Assembly (NCBI RefSeq): GCF_001708445.1
Contig: NZ_CP015637.1
Span: 4,527,001 to 4,591,000 of the forward strand
DNA from: Pseudomonas fluorescens
GTDB taxonomy: Bacteria; Pseudomonadota; Gammaproteobacteria; Pseudomonadales; Pseudomonadaceae
Direction of reading: 5' to 3'
DNA: 64,000 bases
The notes below the pieces were generated by a model. That model worked only from the letters and a program-made list of their open reading frames with translations, did no database searches and was not told where the DNA came from. Within the stretch, counting starts at the first letter, position 1. Each line of letters starts with the position of its first letter. Made by a program: the position numbers and the translations under genes. Below are positions 17,813 to 26,187 of the stretch, piece after piece.

Positions 17813-19380
17813 TCTCAGAACAACTGGTGGATTTGTCACGGCTGCAGTTCGCGGCGACTGCGCTATACCACTTTCTTTTCGTGCCGCTGACGGTGGGCAT
17901 GGTGTGGCTGCTGGTCATCATGGAGAGCGTCTATGTGATGACCGGGAATGTCATCTGGAAAGATATGACGCGCTTTTGGGGCAAGTTATTCGGCATCAAC
18001 TTCGCCTTGGGGGTGACCACCGGCATCACCTTGGAATTTCAATTCGGCACCAACTGGGCCTACTACTCCCACTACGTGGGCGACATCTTCGGCGCCCCGC
18101 TGGCCATTGAGGGGTTGATGGCGTTTTTCCTCGAATCGACCATGATCGGGCTGTTCTTTTTTGGCTGGGATCGCCTGAAGAAAGAGCATCACTTGCTGGT
18201 CACGCTGCTGATGGCCGTCGGTACCAACCTGTCGGCGTTGTGGATATTGATCGCCAATGGCTGGATGCAGAACCCGGTGGGCTCGGAGTTCAGCTACATC
18301 ACCATGCGCATGGAGATGGTGGATTTCTGGGCGGTGGTGTTCAACCCGGTGGCCCAGGCCAAGTTTGTCCACACGGTATCTGCCGGTTATGTCACCGGCT
18401 CGATGTTTGTGTTGTCGATTTCCAGTTGGTACTTGCTCAAGGGGCGTGACATCGAGTTCGCCAAGCGCAGCTTTCGGGTGGCGGCTGCCTTCGGCCTGGC
18501 CTCGGTGCTGAGCGTCATCGTGCTGGGGGATGAATCGGGTTACACGGTGGGCGAGGCGCAGCAAACCAAGCTCGCGGCCATGGAGGCCATGTGGGAAACC
18601 AAGCCGGCGCCGGCGGGGCTGACCTTGCTGGCCAGCATCAATGAAGCCGAATCCCGGAACAACTGGGAAGTCGACGTGCCGTGGGTGATGGGCTTGATCG
18701 GCACGCGCTCGGTGAGCAAACAGATTCCCGGCATTCATGACATCAAAGAGAAAAACCGTGCGCGCATCCTGCGTGGCATTACCGCGGTCAATGCGCTGGA
18801 AGCCCTGCGCGCCGATCGCACCGATAAGGCGGCGTTCGAGACCTTCGAAGCGTACAAGGCCGACCTCGGCTTTGGCCTGCTGCTTAAAAAGTACGTCGCG
18901 GATGTCAACCAGGCCACCCCGGCCATTATCGACAAGGCGGTGAACGATACCGTACCGCGCGTAACCCCGATGTTCTGGGCGTTCCGGGCCATGGTCGCGC
19001 TGGGTTTCGCCATGCTCCTGCTGTTCGGGCTGGCCTTCTGGAGCACCTTGAAGTCGGCCTGCACACGCCGCCGCTGGCTGCTGCGTTGGGCGCTCTGCAT
19101 GCTCCCCGCGCCCTGGCTGGCCTGCGAGCTGGGCTGGTTCGTCGCTGAATACGGTCGTCAACCCTGGACCATCTACGGCGTGCTGCCCACCCACATGAGC
19201 GTCTCCACGCTGAGCATCAACAACCTCTATGGCTCGCTGGCAGGATTCGTCGCTTTCTACACCGTGCTGCTGGTGGTTGAAATGTTCCTGATGGTCAAGT
19301 TCGCCCGCCAAGGGCCCGGCAGCCTCGGAACCGGCCGTTATGCCCACGATGCCAACCTGAAGGAACTCCACCATGCTTGA
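17809..19380 (+). CDS. cydA: Cytochrome bd ubiquinol oxidase subunit I
   Basis: Quinol oxidase subunit carrying the b-type and d-type haems. At 523 residues it is close to E. coli CydA. The segment around GETQQ-like GEAQQTKLAAMEAMWETKPA and a long hydrophilic loop reaching DLGFGLLLKKYV shows the long Q-loop (E. coli type), rather than the short-loop CioA common in Pseudomonas. GWFVAEYGRQPW is conserved. The GTG start overlaps the cydP stop. Cytochrome bd enzymes of this class resist sulfide and cyanide, which fits the neighbouring sulfide genes. Confidence 0.95.
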   Translation: MISEQLVDLSRLQFAATALYHFLFVPLTVGMVWLLVIMESVYVMTGNVIWKDMTRFWGKLFGINFALGVTTGITLEFQFGTNWAYYSHYVGDIFGAPLAIEGLMAFFLESTMIGLFFFGWDRLKKEHHLLVTLLMAVGTNLSALWILIANGWMQNPVGSEFSYITMRMEMVDFWAVVFNPVAQAKFVHTVSAGYVTGSMFVLSISSWYLLKGRDIEFAKRSFRVAAAFGLASVLSVIVLGDESGYTVGEAQQTKLAAMEAMWETKPAPAGLTLLASINEAESRNNWEVDVPWVMGLIGTRSVSKQIPGIHDIKEKNRARILRGITAVNALEALRADRTDKAAFETFEAYKADLGFGLLLKKYVADVNQATPAIIDKAVNDTVPRVTPMFWAFRAMVALGFAMLLLFGLAFWSTLKSACTRRRWLLRWALCMLPAPWLACELGWFVAEYGRQPWTIYGVLPTHMSVSTLSINNLYGSLAGFVAFYTVLLVVEMFLMVKFARQGPGSLGTGRYAHDANLKELHHA

Positions 19381-20509
19381 TTACGTCACCCTGAAAATTA
19401 TCTGGTGGGCACTGGTCGGCGTACTGCTGATCGGCTTCGCCATCATGGACGGCCACGACATGGGGGTCGGCACCCTGCTGCCCTTTGTGGGCCGCACGGA
19501 CCTGGAGCGCCGCGTCGCGATCAACACGGTGGGGCCGCACTGGGACGGCAACCAGGTGTGGTTCATCACGGCGGGCGGCGCGTTGTTCGCGGCGTGGCCG
19601 GTGGTGTATACCACTGCGTTCAGCGGGTTTTACTGGGCGATGATCCTGGTCCTGTGGGCGTTGTTTTTCCGCCCCGTGGGGTTCGACTATCGCAGCAAGA
19701 TCCACAACGCCAGATGGCGCAGCACCTGGGACTGGGGGCTGTTTGTCGGCGGGGCCGTGCCGCCGCTGGTGTTCGGCATCGCCTTCGGCAACCTGTTGCA
19801 AGGTGTGCCGTTCCATTTCAGCGACCTGCTCGTATCGACGTACACCGGGAGTTTCTGGCAACTGCTGAACCCCTTCGCGCTGCTGACCGGGGTGGTGAGC
19901 AGTGCAATGATCACGCTGCAAGGCGGTACGTACCTGGCGCACCGCACTGAAGGGGCGATCCAGGCCCGGGCGATCAAAGGCGGGGTGGGCGCGGCGTTGG
20001 TGCTGCTCTGCACATTTGTGATCGCTGGCATCTGGTTGCAATGGATCGACGGCTATCGCATTACCTCGGTGGTGGATACCGCCGGGCTGCCGGACATTCT
20101 CAACAAGACGGTGGTGCGCGAAGCCGGTGCCTGGATGGCCAATTACGGCCATTACCCTTGGCTGTGGCTGCTGCCCGTGCTGGGCTTGGGCGGCGCAGCC
20201 GCTGCCGCGTTGTTGCTGATGATGCGGCGGACCCTGGCCGCGTTCGTCGCGTCGTCGCTCGCGGTGATCGGCGTGATCAGCACGGCCGGTGTCTCGATGT
20301 TTCCCTTCGTCATGCCGTCGTCATCGGTACCGGCGGCCAGCCTGACCGTGTGGGACAGCGTTGCCAGTCATCTGAGCCTGGCGATTATGTTCTGGGCCAC
20401 GCTGATTTTCATGCCGCTGATCGTGATCTACACCTCATGGGCCTATCGCGTCATGCGCGGCAAGGTCACCGTGGCGCAGATCAAAGCCAACGAACATTCA
20501 GCCTACTAG
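19373..20509 (+). CDS. cydB: Cytochrome bd ubiquinol oxidase subunit II
   Basis: Partner subunit of CydA, 378 residues and about eight membrane helices. The start overlaps the cydA stop by eight bases. Conserved features are the N-terminal IIWWALVGVLLIGFAIMDGH-type helix with DGHDMGVG, and GPHWDGNQVW in the first loop region. It forms the membrane heterodimer that reduces oxygen with quinol electrons. Confidence 0.96.
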   Translation: MLDYVTLKIIWWALVGVLLIGFAIMDGHDMGVGTLLPFVGRTDLERRVAINTVGPHWDGNQVWFITAGGALFAAWPVVYTTAFSGFYWAMILVLWALFFRPVGFDYRSKIHNARWRSTWDWGLFVGGAVPPLVFGIAFGNLLQGVPFHFSDLLVSTYTGSFWQLLNPFALLTGVVSSAMITLQGGTYLAHRTEGAIQARAIKGGVGAALVLLCTFVIAGIWLQWIDGYRITSVVDTAGLPDILNKTVVREAGAWMANYGHYPWLWLLPVLGLGGAAAAALLLMMRRTLAAFVASSLAVIGVISTAGVSMFPFVMPSSSVPAASLTVWDSVASHLSLAIMFWATLIFMPLIVIYTSWAYRVMRGKVTVAQIKANEHSAY

Positions 20510-20531
20510 CGTCATCGGAGGAGCAACGACT

Positions 20532-20654
20532 ATGTGGTATTTCGCCTGGATGCTGGGAGTCGGCTTTGCACTGCTGCTGGCCATATTAAATGCGATGTGG
20601 GGCGAGAACGAAGCCGGCCGCGCCCTGAACGATCGCGACGAGACGCGGCCATGA
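20532..20654 (+). CDS. cydX: Cytochrome bd small subunit CydX
   Basis: Forty-residue single-helix protein starting MWYFAWMLGVGFALLLA, the CydX/YbgT signature, with the conserved acidic residue after the helix in MWGENEAG. CydX stabilises the haem site of the CydAB complex. It begins 22 bases after cydB with GGAGGAG upstream, and its TGA overlaps the next ATG. Confidence 0.92.
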   Translation: MWYFAWMLGVGFALLLAILNAMWGENEAGRALNDRDETRP

Positions 20655-20938
20655 CGCCGCGTGCCGCCGACGCACCGGCGCCCTCACAGCTACACCTGCT
20701 GAGCTTGCTGCTTGCCGTCGCGATGATGCTGGCGTGTACGCTCTATCCGCCGATGATGACCGCGCCAGATGGCCGCGCTGATCATGGGCTGGCAACGGCG
20801 TTGTTCACCGCGATGAGCGTGGCCTTTGTCAGGGGCGTGGGGTTTGTGCCACGCAGGCGTGTGTGGCGCGGGTTGTTCTCGGGCTGGACCTGCCTGGCCG
20901 CTCTGGCCCTGGCGGGCGCGCTGAAGTTCCTGCGCTGA
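20651..20938 (+). CDS. Cyd operon YbgE-like membrane protein
   Basis: Protein of 95 residues with about three hydrophobic helices (LLSLLLAVAMMLACTLYPP, then a central and a C-terminal helix). Size and position after cydX match YbgE, a cyd operon protein of unknown function. The ATG overlaps the cydX stop. It is the last gene before a hairpin and the convergent bamA-like gene. Confidence 0.75.
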   Translation: MTPRAADAPAPSQLHLLSLLLAVAMMLACTLYPPMMTAPDGRADHGLATALFTAMSVAFVRGVGFVPRRRVWRGLFSGWTCLAALALAGALKFLR

Positions 20939-20946
20939 AGGAGCGA

Positions 20947-20990
20947 CGATCCCGACGCTACGGTGGCATCTCTTTGCCGTAGCGGGATCG
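20947..20990. terminator. Hairpin between converging cyd and bamA-like genes
   Basis: CGATCCCG...CTACGG (20947-20963) pairs with CCGTAGCGGGATCG (20977-20990) with a three-base bulge. Located between converging genes it could end transcription from both sides, although no T-run follows in either direction. Confidence 0.45.
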
Positions 20991-21031
20991 TCAAGCCTTG
21001 CGCACAGTGCGGCGCCGGAATGCTGGAAGCG

Positions 21032-23398
21032 TCAGAACGTCTGGCCCATGGAAAACTGGAAGATCTGCTTATCCGCGTTCTCCGGCGTGCGGATCGGATA
21101 CGCCAGGTTGACACTCAAGGGCCCCAGCGGGCTGTACCACGTCACGCCCACCCCCACTGAGCTGGCCATCTGGCTCAGGTCCACACTGCCGCAGCCTTGG
21201 GTGGTGCTCAGGTAGCATTTGTCCGAATACACCGAGCCCATGTCCCAGAACAGCGAGGTGCGCACGGATTTGTTGTCCTTGATGAACGGCACCGGGAACA
21301 AGTACTCCGCGCCCCCGGTAATCAGGATATTGCCGCCCAACGCATCGGTATCGCGGTCTGAATAGTACGCCTGACCGGCGCTGGCATAGGTGCCGGTCGC
21401 CGGGGTGCTGCGCGGGCCGAGGGTGCCACTTTTAAAACCGCGCACCGTGCCTTCGCCGCCCGCGGTATAGCTTTCATAGAAGGGCAGCCCGTCCGTGGCG
21501 CCATAACCGTTGCCGTAACCGAGCTTGGTATGCAAGCGCAGGGCCGTGGTGTTGCTGACGGGCAGGAAGGTTTGCCCCGTGTAGTCGACTTTGTAGAAGC
21601 TCAGGTCACTGCCGGGCACCGTCACGGTCAGGTTGAGGTTTTGCGAGTGCCCGCGCGTGGCCAATACGCCCTTGTTCAAGGTCGACTCCGACCAGCCCAG
21701 GTTGGCCTTGAAGTTGGTGAACTGCTTGCCTTCGCGCTCGATGAAATCGTAGATCTCGTCGGCGCTGTAAGTGCCTGGCTCGATGCTGTCGTGTTGGGCG
21801 GTCAGGCCGAAACTCAGGCGTGAGGTCTCATTGATCGGGTAACCGAGGGTGGCGCCCAGGCCAAAACTGTTGATGGCGTAATAAGACACCCCATCATCGT
21901 AGTATTTGTTGTAGTCGGTCTTGTTGTAGAACGCGTTGTAACCCAGGCTCACCCCGTCGGCCGTGAAGTAAGGGTCGGTGAAACCGATGTTGTACTTGCT
22001 CTGGTAGGACGAACGGGTCAGCCCCAGGCTGGCGTAATTACCCGTGCCGAGAAAGTTGTTCTGGGTAATCGAGCCGCCGAGGATCAGCCCCGAACTCTGG
22101 GCGAAGCCGACGCTGGCGGTAATCGAGCCGGAGGCTTGTTCTTCCACGGCGTAGTTCACATCCAGCTGGTCATCCACGCCGGCGACTGCCGGCGTCTCGA
22201 CATTCACCTCCTTGAAGAACCCCAGGCGCTCCAGGCGGACCTTGGATTGGTCGATCAGGTAGGTCGACGCCCAGCCACCCTCCATCTGGCGCATTTCGCG
22301 GCGCAACACCTGGTCGTCGGTCTTGGTATTGCCCCGGAAGTTGATGCGATTGACGTAAGCCCGCTTGCCGGGGTCGACGCTGAAGAGGATGTCGACCGTA
22401 TGGTCGGCGTCATGGACCTGGGGCGTACCGTTGACGTTGGCGAACGTATAGCCTTCGTTGCCCAGACGGCGGGTAATCAACTCCGAGGTGGTGGTCATCA
22501 ATTTGCGCGAGAACACCTGGCCCTTTTGCACCAGCAGCAATGATTGGAGCTGGTCTTGCGGGACTTTCAGCTCGCCGCTCAACTTGACGTCGCGCACCGT
22601 GTATTTCTGGCCTTCCTGGATGTTCACGGTGATGTAGACGTGCTTTTTGTCCGGGGTCATGGACACCTGGGTCGAGCTGATGTCCATGTTGATGTAGCCA
22701 CGGTCCAGGTAATAGGAGCGCAGCCGTTCGAGGTCGCCGGAGAGTTTCTCCCGCGCGTATTTATCGTCGTTCTTGAAAAATGACAGCCAGTTGCTGGTCT
22801 TGAGCGTGAAGGTATCGGTCAAGGCGTCGTCGGGGAATACCGTATTGCCCACCACGTTGATGTGCTGGATCGACGCCACTTCACCTTCATCGATCTTGAT
22901 CTTCACGCCGACCCGGTTGCGCGGCTGGGCGATGACCTCGGTGTCGACCGACGCCGAATAGCGGCCCTGGGCAACGTACTGACGCTGCAACTCATTGCGC
23001 ACACCCTCCAGGGTGGCACGCTGGAATATCTCACCTTCGGCAAGCCCGCTCTGCTTCATGCCCTTCATCAAGTCCTCGGTGGAGATCGCCTTGTTGCCTT
23101 CGAATTCGATACTGGCAACCGAAGGACGCTCGACTACATTGATAATCAGCACGTCGCCTTCGCGGCTCAACTGGATGTCCTGGAAGAACCCGGTCTTGAA
23201 CAACGCACGCGTGGAGTCCACCAGGCGCCGGTCATCCGCTTCGTCGCCGACATTCAGCGGCAGTGCGCCGAACACGCTGCCCGCCGAGACCCGTTGCAGG
23301 CCATTGATTCGAATATCCGAGATTTTGAAGCCTTGGGCGAGTGCCAGTGAGGCATTGAGCAGCAGCGCAACCGAGCAGAGCAGGCGCGAAAAATTCAT
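21032..23398 (-). CDS. BamA-family outer-membrane assembly protein (paralogue outside the bam locus)
   Basis: Outer-membrane Omp85 protein of about 788 residues: signal peptide ending ASLALAQ, five POTRA repeats (about 24-420) and a 16-strand barrel. The barrel motif VRGF is present in GGEGTVRGFKSGTLG, and the chain ends in FSMGQTF with the terminal Phe. BamA inserts beta-barrel proteins into the outer membrane. The usual bamA lies with rseP, skp and lpxD; here those genes are absent and a CpxRA-like system is divergent to it. I infer a second, probably stress-regulated copy. The second ATG (23398) is chosen over an upstream TTG. Confidence 0.9.
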   Translation of the reverse strand: MNFSRLLCSVALLLNASLALAQGFKISDIRINGLQRVSAGSVFGALPLNVGDEADDRRLVDSTRALFKTGFFQDIQLSREGDVLIINVVERPSVASIEFEGNKAISTEDLMKGMKQSGLAEGEIFQRATLEGVRNELQRQYVAQGRYSASVDTEVIAQPRNRVGVKIKIDEGEVASIQHINVVGNTVFPDDALTDTFTLKTSNWLSFFKNDDKYAREKLSGDLERLRSYYLDRGYINMDISSTQVSMTPDKKHVYITVNIQEGQKYTVRDVKLSGELKVPQDQLQSLLLVQKGQVFSRKLMTTTSELITRRLGNEGYTFANVNGTPQVHDADHTVDILFSVDPGKRAYVNRINFRGNTKTDDQVLRREMRQMEGGWASTYLIDQSKVRLERLGFFKEVNVETPAVAGVDDQLDVNYAVEEQASGSITASVGFAQSSGLILGGSITQNNFLGTGNYASLGLTRSSYQSKYNIGFTDPYFTADGVSLGYNAFYNKTDYNKYYDDGVSYYAINSFGLGATLGYPINETSRLSFGLTAQHDSIEPGTYSADEIYDFIEREGKQFTNFKANLGWSESTLNKGVLATRGHSQNLNLTVTVPGSDLSFYKVDYTGQTFLPVSNTTALRLHTKLGYGNGYGATDGLPFYESYTAGGEGTVRGFKSGTLGPRSTPATGTYASAGQAYYSDRDTDALGGNILITGGAEYLFPVPFIKDNKSVRTSLFWDMGSVYSDKCYLSTTQGCGSVDLSQMASSVGVGVTWYSPLGPLSVNLAYPIRTPENADKQIFQFSMGQTF

Positions 23399-23586
23399 CA
23401 AGATCTTTTCCAGAACACATCGACAAGCAGCGCCGGCGCGCTTGGATCACTCGCCGACCGGTGAAGGGCGAGCATACGAGCGCGGGGCGTTTGGTGCGGT
23501 TAACCGAATGTCAAGTTAGGTAAAGGTTGGCCCGAATCGCTGCTGCAAGGCTGATAATGCGCACCCACCCCACAGACGAGCCGGCA

Positions 23587-24270
23587 ATGATCTCCGTACT
23601 GTTAGTCGACGACGACCAGGAATTGACTGGAATGCTGAGCCAGTACCTGGCGTGTGAAGGCTTCGAAGCCACGGCCGTGCACACGGGCGAGGAGGGCGAG
23701 GCCGAAGCGCTGTCGGGCCGCTACAGCATTGTGGTGCTGGATGTCATGCTGCCCCAGCGCTCGGGCATCGAGGTGCTGCGGCGTATCCGCACGGTCAGCC
23801 AGGTGCCCGTGGTGCTGCTGACCGCCCGTGGCGACAACATCGATCGCATCACCGGCCTGGAGCTGGGCGCCGACGATTATGTGCCCAAGCCCAGTTCCCC
23901 AGGCGAGCTGGTGGCACGCCTGCGCGCCATCATGCGCAGGGTGCAGGCGGCAGGCCAGCCGACCACCGAGGTGATCAAGACCGGCTCGCTGGTGTTGTGG
24001 CCAGGCAAGCGTGAGGCCCTGTGGAACGGCGCCGAGCTGGGTGTGACCAGCACCGAGTTCAGCCTGCTCGAAGAGCTGGCCCGCAGCGCCGGCCAGGTGG
24101 TAAGCAAAAAAGACCTGTCGCTCAACGCCCTGGGCTGCCCGCTGACCCGCTACGATCGGCGCATTGACGTGCACATCAGCAGCATCCGGCAAAAGCTGGG
24201 GCCGCGCCCGGATGCCAAGGCCTGGATCCAGAGCGTGCGCGGGCTTGGCTACCTGTTGATTGCCGAATGA
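23587..24270 (+). CDS. OmpR-family response regulator (CpxR-like)
   Basis: Response regulator of 227 residues. The receiver domain has the acidic pocket VDDDQE, the phospho-acceptor in VVLDVMLP and the lysine in YVPKPSSPGEL. The C-terminal winged helix (about 130-227) includes TSTEFSLLEELAR and RRIDVHISSIRQKLG, as in OmpR proteins. The ATG at 23587 begins directly with the receiver. Its stop overlaps the kinase start. It is divergent from the bamA-like gene, a plausible target. Confidence 0.9.
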   Translation: MISVLLVDDDQELTGMLSQYLACEGFEATAVHTGEEGEAEALSGRYSIVVLDVMLPQRSGIEVLRRIRTVSQVPVVLLTARGDNIDRITGLELGADDYVPKPSSPGELVARLRAIMRRVQAAGQPTTEVIKTGSLVLWPGKREALWNGAELGVTSTEFSLLEELARSAGQVVSKKDLSLNALGCPLTRYDRRIDVHISSIRQKLGPRPDAKAWIQSVRGLGYLLIAE

Positions 24271-25550
24271 GCAAGCCCGGCCTGCTGTTCTGGAAGCTGT
24301 TCCTGGCTTTCTGGCTGGCGACCACCTTGACGTTCCTGGTGGGCGTCGGTGTGCTTGAGGTGGGCCGCTTCCGCCCGGGCGACCCGCATGTGGAGGCGAT
24401 CCTCGCCAGCGAAAAGAGGCTGCTGCAACAGTTTGGTGTCCAAGCCGCCGGCCAGCTTCTGACGGTATGGGAGCGGCCGCCGGATGAGGCCATTGGGGTC
24501 TATGACAGCACCGGCCAGTTGCTGGTTGGCGCTCCCGTTGCACAGCCGGCCTATGAGCAAGCGGTCACCAGCCGGGAGGGCCTGGCGCTGTCTCTGCGGT
24601 CGACCCATGCGCCGGGTAATGACGCAGGCAGGCCGTGGCCCCAGATCCCGCTGATCATCGGTACGCTGATGAGTGCGCTGTTCAGCGGTTACATGGCGTA
24701 CTACCTGGCCTGGCCCTTGGCGCACTTGCGTCGGGCAATGAGCGATGTGGCCCAGGGGCGTTTCGAAACCCGGGTCAAGCCGTCCATGGGCAAGCGCCGC
24801 GATGAAATCGTCGACCTGGCCGAAGACTGCGACCGCATGGCCAACCAGTTGAAGGTATTGGTGCAAGCCCAGCAGCACCTGTTGCACGACATCTCCCATG
24901 AGCTGCGCTCGCCGCTGACGCGCATGCAAGCGGCCATCGGCCTGTTGCGCCAGGACGCCGCGCGCCTGGAAATGCTCGAACGTATCGAGCGCGAATCCGA
25001 ACGCATGGACACCCTGATCGAAGCGTTGCTGACCCTGGCTCGCCTGCAGGGCCGGCCCGAAAGCATCGAGCGCGAGCCGGTGGATATCGTCGAATTGCTG
25101 GCGATGATTGTCGAAGATGCGCAGTTCGAAGCCGGTATCAAGGGCTGCCGCGTTCATTTGCAGGCTTGCCCGCCGTTTATCGCCTGTGTCAGCGGCGAGT
25201 TGCTGTACCGCTGCTTTGAGAATGTGATCCGCAACGCTGTGCGCTATACCCGGCCGGGTACTACCGTGCGGGTCTCGGCGCACGTCAATGCCGAGGCGAA
25301 TCGCTTGAGCGTGCGCATCAGCGACCAAGGCCCGGGGGTGCAGCATGACCGGCTGCACAGCATCTTCCAGCCGTTCGAGCGCGGCGTGGGCGATGCCACT
25401 GTCGGCTTTGGCCTGGGCCTGGCCATCGCCGCGCGGGCAGTGCAGATGCACGGCGGCACTATCGAGGCGCGCAATGAGATGGGGGGAGGGCTGACCGTGG
25501 AGGTCAACCTGCACAGCGCGCGATCTTTACACGACATTACATTGGCTTGA
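24267..25550 (+). CDS. Sensor histidine kinase (CpxA-like)
   Basis: Membrane histidine kinase of 427 residues. Two helices (about 5-27 and 128-150) bracket a short periplasmic domain of about 100 residues, then a HAMP domain. The phospho-acceptor is the His in HDISHELRSPLTRMQ. The catalytic domain shows the N box ENVIRNAVRYT, G1 box SDQGPGV and G2 box GFGLGLAIAARAV. Sequence around the H box resembles CpxA, an envelope-stress sensor. It forms a two-gene operon with the response regulator. Confidence 0.92.
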   Translation: MSKPGLLFWKLFLAFWLATTLTFLVGVGVLEVGRFRPGDPHVEAILASEKRLLQQFGVQAAGQLLTVWERPPDEAIGVYDSTGQLLVGAPVAQPAYEQAVTSREGLALSLRSTHAPGNDAGRPWPQIPLIIGTLMSALFSGYMAYYLAWPLAHLRRAMSDVAQGRFETRVKPSMGKRRDEIVDLAEDCDRMANQLKVLVQAQQHLLHDISHELRSPLTRMQAAIGLLRQDAARLEMLERIERESERMDTLIEALLTLARLQGRPESIEREPVDIVELLAMIVEDAQFEAGIKGCRVHLQACPPFIACVSGELLYRCFENVIRNAVRYTRPGTTVRVSAHVNAEANRLSVRISDQGPGVQHDRLHSIFQPFERGVGDATVGFGLGLAIAARAVQMHGGTIEARNEMGGGLTVEVNLHSARSLHDITLA

Positions 25551-25607
25551 CCGCCCTGTACGTCGCCGCTCATTAGACTGGTCGCCAGTGATCGAGCGGA
25601 GATGGCA

Positions 25608-26060
25608 ATGTTTCAGGTGCATAAAAAGGGCTTTGTGCCCGGCAGGAAAATGGTCGACGGCCTGGTCCCGTATGATTTCTTTTGCGAAGACAGCCCGGCG
25701 ATCAATCTCTTCGTGTTTACCGGCGCGGCCACCCCAGGCGCAAGCGTCGAAGAGCAGACGCTGTGGGGCTTCACCCGGCTGGAGCGGTTCGAGGCGATGA
25801 CCAGCGTGCTGGTGGGCAACAAGCAACAGGCCGGCTGGTTTCAAAGCGTCAATGTGCTGACCGGGCCTGACCTGAACGGTACGCAAAGCGTGAAATTCCA
25901 GCGCGTGCTGAAAATCATCAAGCACGCGAGCGCCACGCGCAAAGTCGACTACGAGATCCTGACCGACGAAGGCGACACCTACTTCACCCGGCCGACCGTC
26001 GCGCCGAACTGTGCGCAAACCGTCATCTATTCGGCCGACACCTCCGCTCAGCGTGGGTAA
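25608..26060 (+). CDS. Protein of unknown function (150 aa)
   Basis: Soluble-looking protein starting MFQVHKKGFVPGRKMVDGLVPYDFFCED, without signal peptide or membrane helix. The ATG at 25608 is chosen because GGAG precedes it at good spacing, whereas the ATG at 25602 overlaps that site. Composition suggests a compact beta-rich fold. I do not recognise the family. It lies between the sensor kinase and the siderophore receptor and may be separately transcribed. Confidence 0.6.
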   Translation: MFQVHKKGFVPGRKMVDGLVPYDFFCEDSPAINLFVFTGAATPGASVEEQTLWGFTRLERFEAMTSVLVGNKQQAGWFQSVNVLTGPDLNGTQSVKFQRVLKIIKHASATRKVDYEILTDEGDTYFTRPTVAPNCAQTVIYSADTSAQRG

Positions 26061-26187
26061 ACACGCCATCAAGGCTGCGTAAGGAGTACTCGAACTTTTT
26101 TTGTGAATGATTTTCGTCGAAGCCTGTCCCTTTTTTTCACCTCACCGGTCATTCCAGGTAAGTGAACAAAATCGAGAGCTTCTTCCA

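Noticed and set aside
17986..19374. 462-codon open frame antisense to cydA
   Set aside because: It mirrors the codon pattern of cydA, is rich in His/Gln/Arg as expected for a high-GC antisense frame, and has no family features.
26115..26135. Possible Fur box before the siderophore receptor (GAATGATTTTC)
   Set aside because: Only a partial match to the 19-bp Fur consensus with no symmetric second half; iron control is likely but not shown here.
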